A program made the position numbers and the translations under genes. A DNA stretch of 64,000 nucleotides, taken from positions 1 through 64,000 of the forward strand of contig NZ_SBIK01000016.1 in NCBI RefSeq assembly GCF_006503695.1. The letters run 5' to 3'. The notes under the pieces were generated by a model. It made no database searches and was not told the DNA's origin. It saw only the letters and a program-made list of their open reading frames with translations. Shown here piece by piece: positions 59,308 through 64,000 of the stretch. How positions within the stretch are numbered: position 1 is the first letter of the stretch; each line of letters begins with the position of its first letter. This stretch comes from Tepidiphilus succinatimandens (GTDB lineage: Bacteria > Pseudomonadota > Gammaproteobacteria > Burkholderiales > Rhodocyclaceae).

Positions 59308-60972
59308 ATGGCTCAGTATGTCATGTCCATGCTTCGGGTGAACAAGGTCGTCCCCCCGAAGCGCCACATCATCAAGGACATCTCCCTTTCCTTCTTCCCC
59401 GGGGCCAAGATCGGCCTGCTGGGCCTCAACGGCGCGGGCAAATCCACCGTGCTGCGCATCATGGCCGGCGTCGACAAGGAATACGACGGCGAAGTGCAAT
59501 GGCAGCCCGGCATCCGCATCGGCTACCTGCCGCAGGAACCCCAGCTCGACCCGGAAAAGACCGTGCGCGAGGAAGTCGAAGAAGGGCTGGGTGAGCTCGT
59601 CGAGGCGCGGCGAAAGCTCGAGGAAATCTACGCCGCCTATGCCGAGCCCGACGCCGACTTCGAGAAACTCGCCGAAGAGCAGGCCAAATACGAGGCCATC
59701 CTCGCCAGCGCCGGCACCGACCTCGAAAACCAGATGGAGATCGCCGCCGACGCGCTGCGCCTGCCGCCGTGGGACGCCAAGATCGCGAACCTCTCCGGCG
59801 GCGAAAAACGGCGCGTGGCGCTGTGCAAGCTCCTGCTCTCCAAGCCCGACATGCTGCTGCTCGACGAACCCACCAACCACCTCGACGCAGAATCGGTCGA
59901 GTGGCTCGAGCAGTACCTCGTGCGCTTCCCCGGCACGGTGGTGGCCGTCACGCACGATCGCTACTTCCTCGACAACGCCGCCGAATGGATCCTCGAACTC
60001 GACCGCGGCGAGGGCATCCCCTGGAAAGGCAACTACAGTTCGTGGCTGGAACAGAAAGAAAAGCGCCTCGAGCAGGAAGCCAAGGCGGAAGCCGCCCGCC
60101 TCAAGGCGATGAAGCAAGAACTCGAATGGGTGCGCCAGAACCCCAAAGGGCGGCAGGCGAAATCCAAGGCGCGTCTGGCGCGCTACGAGGAACTCTCCTC
60201 CATCGAATACCAGCGCCGCAACGAGACGCAGGAGATCTTCATCCCACCCGGCGAGCGGCTCGGCGACAAGGTGATCGAATTCCACCACGTGAGCAAAGGC
60301 TTCGGGGATCGGCTCCTCATCGACGATCTCTCCTTCTCTGTGCCCAAGGGAGCGATCGTGGGCATCATCGGCCCCAACGGCGCGGGCAAATCCACCCTCT
60401 TTCGCATGATCCTTGGCAAGGAACAGCCCGATTCCGGCACCATCGAGATCGGTCCGACGGTGAAGATCGCCGCCGTGGATCAGTCCCGCGAAGGGCTAGA
60501 CCCCAACAAGACGGTATGGGAGGAAGTCTCCGGGGGGCTCGACATCCTCAAGGTCGGCGCCTTCGAGATGCCCAGCCGCGCCTACCTCGGCCGCTTCAAC
60601 TTCAAGGGAGCGGACCAGCAAAAGCCCGTAGGCAAGCTCTCGGGCGGCGAGCGCGGGCGGCTGCATCTGGCCAAGACGCTCATCCAGGGCGGCAACGTGC
60701 TGCTGCTCGACGAACCCTCCAACGACCTCGACGTGGAAACGCTGCGTGCCCTGGAAGAAGCGCTGCTCGAATTCCCCGGCTGCGCGCTCGTCATCAGCCA
60801 CGACCGCTGGTTCCTCGACCGCATCTGCACCCACATCCTCGCGGCCGAGGGCGACTCGCAGTGGACCTTCTTCGAAGGCAACTTCCACGAGTACGAAGAG
60901 GACAAGAAAAAGCGTCTCGGCGAAGACGCCGCCCGTCCGCGGCGCGTGCGCTACAAACCGATTTCGCGCTGA
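59308..60972 (+). CDS. ettA: Energy-dependent translational throttle protein EttA (ABC-F)
   Basis: 554 residues, two ABC domains without membrane parts. Walker A GLNGAGKSTVLRIMAGV and GPNGAGKSTLFRMILGK. Signatures NLSGGEKRRVALCKLLL and KLSGGERGRLHLAKTLI. The Walker B of both carries the catalytic Glu (LLLDEPTNHLD, LLLDEPSNDLD). The arm and linker fit EttA, which gates the ribosome at low energy. It starts 23 nt after the glucan synthase and ends at a terminator. Confidence 0.95.
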   Translation: MAQYVMSMLRVNKVVPPKRHIIKDISLSFFPGAKIGLLGLNGAGKSTVLRIMAGVDKEYDGEVQWQPGIRIGYLPQEPQLDPEKTVREEVEEGLGELVEARRKLEEIYAAYAEPDADFEKLAEEQAKYEAILASAGTDLENQMEIAADALRLPPWDAKIANLSGGEKRRVALCKLLLSKPDMLLLDEPTNHLDAESVEWLEQYLVRFPGTVVAVTHDRYFLDNAAEWILELDRGEGIPWKGNYSSWLEQKEKRLEQEAKAEAARLKAMKQELEWVRQNPKGRQAKSKARLARYEELSSIEYQRRNETQEIFIPPGERLGDKVIEFHHVSKGFGDRLLIDDLSFSVPKGAIVGIIGPNGAGKSTLFRMILGKEQPDSGTIEIGPTVKIAAVDQSREGLDPNKTVWEEVSGGLDILKVGAFEMPSRAYLGRFNFKGADQQKPVGKLSGGERGRLHLAKTLIQGGNVLLLDEPSNDLDVETLRALEEALLEFPGCALVISHDRWFLDRICTHILAAEGDSQWTFFEGNFHEYEEDKKKRLGEDAARPRRVRYKPISR

Positions 60973-60992
60973 GTCTTCGTTTTTTACGATCG

Positions 60993-61020
60993 AAGCCCCT
61001 GCCCTGACAGGGGCTTTTTC
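60993..61020 (+). terminator. Intrinsic terminator after ettA
   Basis: Stem AAGCCCCTG (60993-61001) / CAGGGGCTT (61008-61016), 6-nt loop CCCTGA, followed by a T-tract. Confidence 0.9.
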
Positions 61021-61065
61021 TTGCCTATGTTTTTGGTTTTGGTTAAGATGAATCATGATGATTCA
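61021..61065 (+). promoter_or_regulatory. Promoter and palindromic operator of the 61085 gene
   Basis: TTGCCT (61021-61026) and TAAGAT (61044-61049), with a 17-nt spacer. Overlapping the last base of the -10 is the perfect palindrome TGAATCAT-G-ATGATTCA (61049-61065), 8-bp arms, ending 19 nt before the ATG. This is a good place for a repressor. Confidence 0.55.
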
Positions 61066-61084
61066 ACCATAAGAGAATTTCCCT

Positions 61085-61600
61085 ATGCCCAGCAGAGCCG
61101 TTTTCCGCAAGACGCCCAAAGGGGTAGATGAAGTTCAGCACCGTTCGGGAAAATTGACGCCGCGCCAGCGTCGTATTCTCATCATGGTCGACGGCAAGCG
61201 GACCGTGGAAGAGCTGCGCGAACTCGCGTCGACCGACGATCTCTCCAACGTCCTCGGTCACCTCGAAGAAGAAGGCTACATCGAGCTCGTCGGCCTCAAA
61301 GGCGAAAACGAGGCAATCACCCGCCAAGACAGACTCCCCTCCCTCACCGATTTCCGTCCGCTTCCAGAACCGCGTAACCCCGAAGAACTGGACATGGCGC
61401 GTCATTTCATGATCAACACCATCAAGGCCTTTTGCCGCGGCCCAATCATCCATCTCTCGCTCATCGACGAGATTGCCGCAGCCCAATCGCACGAAGAGCT
61501 GCGCGCGCTCTATGGACAATGGTTTCGGCTGATCCAGGAAAGCGCGGAAGGAAGAAGAAGGGCGGAACAGCTGCGCGCCGATCTGCTCAAGGTTCTATGA
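61085..61600 (+). CDS. Conserved hypothetical protein of betaproteobacterial type
   Basis: 171 residues, no membrane segment. The N-terminal KTPKGVDEVQHRSGKLTPRQ, then RRILIMVDGKRTVEELRELA and NVLGHLEEEGYIELV, looks like a winged-helix or adaptor domain. The C-terminal HFMINTIKAFCRGPIIHLSL, then the stretch AQSHEELRALYGQWFRLIQE, is a helical bundle. This type recurs in betaproteobacteria without a known function. A palindrome overlaps its promoter. Confidence 0.85.
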   Translation: MPSRAVFRKTPKGVDEVQHRSGKLTPRQRRILIMVDGKRTVEELRELASTDDLSNVLGHLEEEGYIELVGLKGENEAITRQDRLPSLTDFRPLPEPRNPEELDMARHFMINTIKAFCRGPIIHLSLIDEIAAAQSHEELRALYGQWFRLIQESAEGRRRAEQLRADLLKVL

Positions 61601-62850
61601 TGAACGAGGTTCATCGGCAAAGGGCCTGAAAAAGACCACCTCGATTTTCGTTCCCCGACCGTCGGCCTCGCGAGCGCTCGAGCGCAGCTCCCACCCTTCC
61701 CGTTCGCACAGCCGGCGCACCATCACCAGGCCGCGACCACCGCTCGCCCCATCCGCGGTTTGCGGCATGCCGATCCCGTCATCCTCGACGCACAGCCGGT
61801 CCGGTTCGATGCGCACCGTGATGCGGTGGCACTGTGCATGCTGGATCGCGTTGCGCACGAGATTGGCGACGATGACGGAGAGCGCCGCCGGGGATCCATG
61901 GACGAGAGGATGGGCCAAGACGAGCAGCTCCAAGGTGATCTCCGATCCTTCGGCGAAGAATTCGATGTGCGCCAGCGCCTCACGGGCCACGTCGACGACG
62001 TCGAACTCCTCTTTGGTCGCTTCCGGTTCGCGCGCGAGCATCAGCAGCGTCTCGATCGTCTCGGCCATCCGTGCACTCGCATGTTCGATGCGCACCAAGG
62101 CACGGCGCGAACGCTCGGACAGCGCCGCATCCTCGGCGAGAAGCTCCGCCGCCAGACGGATCACGGTAAGCGGCGTGCGCAGCTCGTGGCTTGCGTCGGC
62201 GGAAAATTCCCGCTCTCGGGCCAGCAGCTCGGACATGCGCCAGCGATACTCGTCGAGCGCTCGCGCCAGCACCAGCACCTCTTCGTCCAGCCCTTCTTCG
62301 GCGAGCCGCACCTCGGCGGCGAGATCGTTCGCCTCGCCCAGGCGCCCGGCGAGCCGGGTGAGCGGCGCGAGCAGCCGGCGTGAAAAGTAGAAACCGAACC
62401 ACAGCGCGACATAGCCGGAAAAAGCCGCGCCGCCGAGCACGATGAACACGCTCACCCATTCGCGCCGTTCGATGCTGGAGATGTCCTCGAGCACGGCGTA
62501 ACGCCGCCCGTCGCCGAGGCTCGCCAGCCCGACGATCCAGGCCCGGTGCCCCAGTTCGAATTCATGGATTCCGTCGGCGCGGGAAAAAATGCGATCCGGC
62601 ACGCCCTCGAGTTCGAACGAGGACAAAACATAGACCTTGGGATGGCGGGGATGCTCGCGCAGGACGTAATGCTCCGGGGTGCTCAAGAGGTGCTGCAACC
62701 GCTCCTGCACCGTCGCCTTTACCGCTTCCTCTTCCAGGGTATAGCTCACCCAGAGCATGGCGCCCGACACCAGGGGCCCCAAGGCTACGCCAAGAAAGAC
62801 GAAGGCGGCGATGAGCCGCAGGCGCAGGCTAGGAGGACGTTTCTGCTTCA
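61595..62850 (-). CDS. Sensor histidine kinase
   Basis: 418 residues. Two membrane helices (about 12-33 and 137-160) flank a periplasmic sensor of about 100 residues. A HAMP domain, then the H-box FSADASHELRTPLTVIRLAA, the N-box VIVANLVRNAIQHA and the G boxes EDDGIGMP and GRGLVMVRRL follow. The ATG at 62850 lies 22 nt inside the regulator gene 3' end. The ligand is not evident. Confidence 0.92.
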
Positions 62851-63521
62851 TCGGGCACGGCCAGCCGGTAGCCCACGTGCGGCACCGTGTGCAGCAAGGG
62901 GACGTCGAAGGGACGGTCGATCGCCAGCCGTAGGCGGTGGATGTGGGCGCGCAAGGCGTCACTGTCGGGCGGATCATCCCCCCACAGCAGGGATTCCAGG
63001 CGCTCGCGCGGCAGCACGGCGGGTGAGGCACGCATCAGCAGGCGCAGCAATTGATAATCCAAAGGTGCCAGCGCGATCCGGCGCCCCTGTCGCGATACCT
63101 GCCGGGTGCGCTCGTCGAGCAGCAGATCTCCCACTTGCAAGCGTTGCTGCTCCAACCCTCCGGCGGCGCGGCGCACTTGCGCACGCAAGCGCGCTTCGAG
63201 CTCGCGCAGCGACAGCGGCTTGACGAGGTAATCGTCGGCCCCGGCTTCGAGGCCGAGCACCTTGTCATCGAGCTCACCACGGGCGGTGAGCATGAGGATG
63301 GGGGTGGCAAGGCCTTCCTCTCGCAGGCGCCGGCACAGCTCGACGCCGTCGATGCCGGGCAAGCCCAGATCGAGCACGATGGCGTCGAACGCCTTGCTGG
63401 CGGCAAAATGCAGGCCGCTGAGGCCATCGCGCGCCAGATCGACGCGGTGTCCTCGCGATTCGAGATAATCTACGATATTACCCGCCAGATCGGGATTGTC
63501 TTCGATGAGCAAAACGTCCAT
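62829..63521 (-). CDS. OmpR-family response regulator
   Basis: 230 residues. The receiver has acidic ED at 7-8, phospho-acceptor D51 in AIVLDLGLPGIDGVEL and the Lys in DDYLVKPLSLREL. The OmpR winged helix has QLLRLLMRASPAVLPRERLE, then RAHIHRLRLAIDRP and HVGYRLAV. It resembles the QseB/PmrA group. TATAAT lies only 8 nt before the ATG, so the mRNA may be leaderless. It is divergent from an ArnT/PMT-like gene, a possible target. Confidence 0.93.
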   Translation of the reverse strand: MDVLLIEDNPDLAGNIVDYLESRGHRVDLARDGLSGLHFAASKAFDAIVLDLGLPGIDGVELCRRLREEGLATPILMLTARGELDDKVLGLEAGADDYLVKPLSLRELEARLRAQVRRAAGGLEQQRLQVGDLLLDERTRQVSRQGRRIALAPLDYQLLRLLMRASPAVLPRERLESLLWGDDPPDSDALRAHIHRLRLAIDRPFDVPLLHTVPHVGYRLAVPDEAETSS

Positions 63522-63529
63522 GGCGACTC

Positions 63530-63535
63530 ATTATA
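63530..63535 (-). promoter_or_regulatory. -10 element of the response regulator operon
   Basis: Perfect TATAAT on the minus strand with only 8 nt between it and the ATG at 63521, leaving no room for a Shine-Dalgarno. The -35 is weak. Confidence 0.5.
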
Positions 63536-63646
63536 GGAGAGTTGTCGATCGAGGGCACAGGAGGGCTCCGTTCCCTCGACACCTTCACACCGCGTTGACG
63601 TGGCTGCGCCTATCATGGCGCCTCCACGAACGCCTCCCTACGCAGC

Positions 63647-64000
63647 ATGCCCGCTTCCCCGACGATCTTTCCCTGCGGTCCTCTCGAAAAACCATCGCCA
63701 GCGGCTGCAGCAGGCCATTCGATCCCTTTTTATGTTTTGACCTGGCTCGCCGGCATCGGTTTGCTCACCTTCGCCTTTCTCTACGCCTTGCCATTCATTC
63801 CCATCGACGAGACGCGCTACCTCGGCGTGGCCTGGGAGATGTTCGCCCGCGGCGACTTCCTCGTACCCTATTTGAACGGACACCCCTATCACCACAAGCC
63901 GCCGCTGCTCTTCTGGATACTCCACGCAGGCTGGGCCATTTTCGGGGTGAACGACTGGTGGCCGCGGGTGGCGAGCGCCAGCCTCTCCTTTGCCGGAGTG
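63647..64000 (+). CDS. ArnT/PMT-family glycosyltransferase, partial at window end
   Basis: The first 118 residues of a GT-C membrane glycosyltransferase; the frame is open to the window edge. A first membrane helix (FYVLTWLAGIGLLTFAFLYA) is followed by the catalytic loop PFIPIDETRYLGVAWEMFAR, where D-E is the family active-site pair. GDFLVPYLNGHPYHHKPPLL, then FWILHAGW, is the ArnT-like signature. Such enzymes transfer sugars from polyprenyl phosphate, for example L-Ara4N to lipid A. Divergent from the two-component system. Confidence 0.85.
   Translation, partial: MPASPTIFPCGPLEKPSPAAAAGHSIPFYVLTWLAGIGLLTFAFLYALPFIPIDETRYLGVAWEMFARGDFLVPYLNGHPYHHKPPLLFWILHAGWAIFGVNDWWPRVASASLSFAGV

Noticed and set aside
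63595-63616. TTGACG and TATCAT as promoter of the ArnT-like gene
   Set aside because: The two hexamers are only 10 nt apart, too close for a sigma-70 promoter.

Overview
The window is a high-GC proteobacterial chromosome segment, most likely a betaproteobacterium or a close relative (Hydrogenophilales or Rhodocyclales-like). The main clues are the cysE-iscR-NifS-like-iscS-iscA order, the trmJ/suhB neighbourhood, smc-zipA-ligA, gloB-yafS-rnhA-dnaQ, and rnm-yciO-M50 protease-trpS-scpA-scpB-rluB. No 16S rRNA is present, so the lineage is an inference. Coding density is very high. Neighbouring genes often overlap by 1-20 nt, and few intergenic gaps exceed 150 nt.

Region 1 (about 1-4620) is an AT-richer surface-polysaccharide island. 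It holds a truncated O-acyltransferase, a truncated IS5-family transposase, per and gmd (together the route to GDP-D-perosamine), a dead manC 3' fragment and an internally deleted IS3-family element. An intact, GC-rich manC (4620-6110) follows. The two manC sequences flanking an IS scar suggest that this end of an O-antigen cluster was replaced by transfer.

Region 2 (6.2-31.7 kb) is mostly core genome: valS, tusA-like, tRNA-Ser, MTI phosphorylase, typA, galU, ligA, zipA, smc, dapD, pilU, dapE, prmB, iscA, iscS, a second cysteine desulfurase, iscR, cysE, trmJ and ohr. Three small toxin-antitoxin modules are inserted: a HigBA pair with a DUF2283 relic, a MazEF-like pair beside tRNA-Ser, and a ParE/RHH pair. 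IscS lacks the C-terminal tail that docks IscU, and no iscU lies in the operon. The iscR promoter carries a near-consensus type 1 IscR site.

Region 3 (31.7-54 kb) carries suhB, mutS, dnaQ, rnhA, a methyltransferase, gloB, a PleD-like diguanylate cyclase overlapping slyD, a PAS-chemoreceptor behind a sigma-28 type promoter, an M61 peptidase, a REC-PAS-GGDEF-EAL protein, radA, a LysR regulator, rluB, scpB, scpA, trpS, an M50 protease, yciO, rnm and an FKBP.

Region 4 (54-64 kb) contains an isolated, divergent GcvH-like protein directly followed by a putative beta-1,3-glucan system (GH17 membrane protein plus a GH17-GT2 fusion of the NdvB type). Then come ettA, a small conserved hypothetical gene behind a strong palindrome, an OmpR-type two-component system whose regulator may be translated from a leaderless mRNA, and the start of an ArnT/PMT-family glycosyltransferase that runs off the window.
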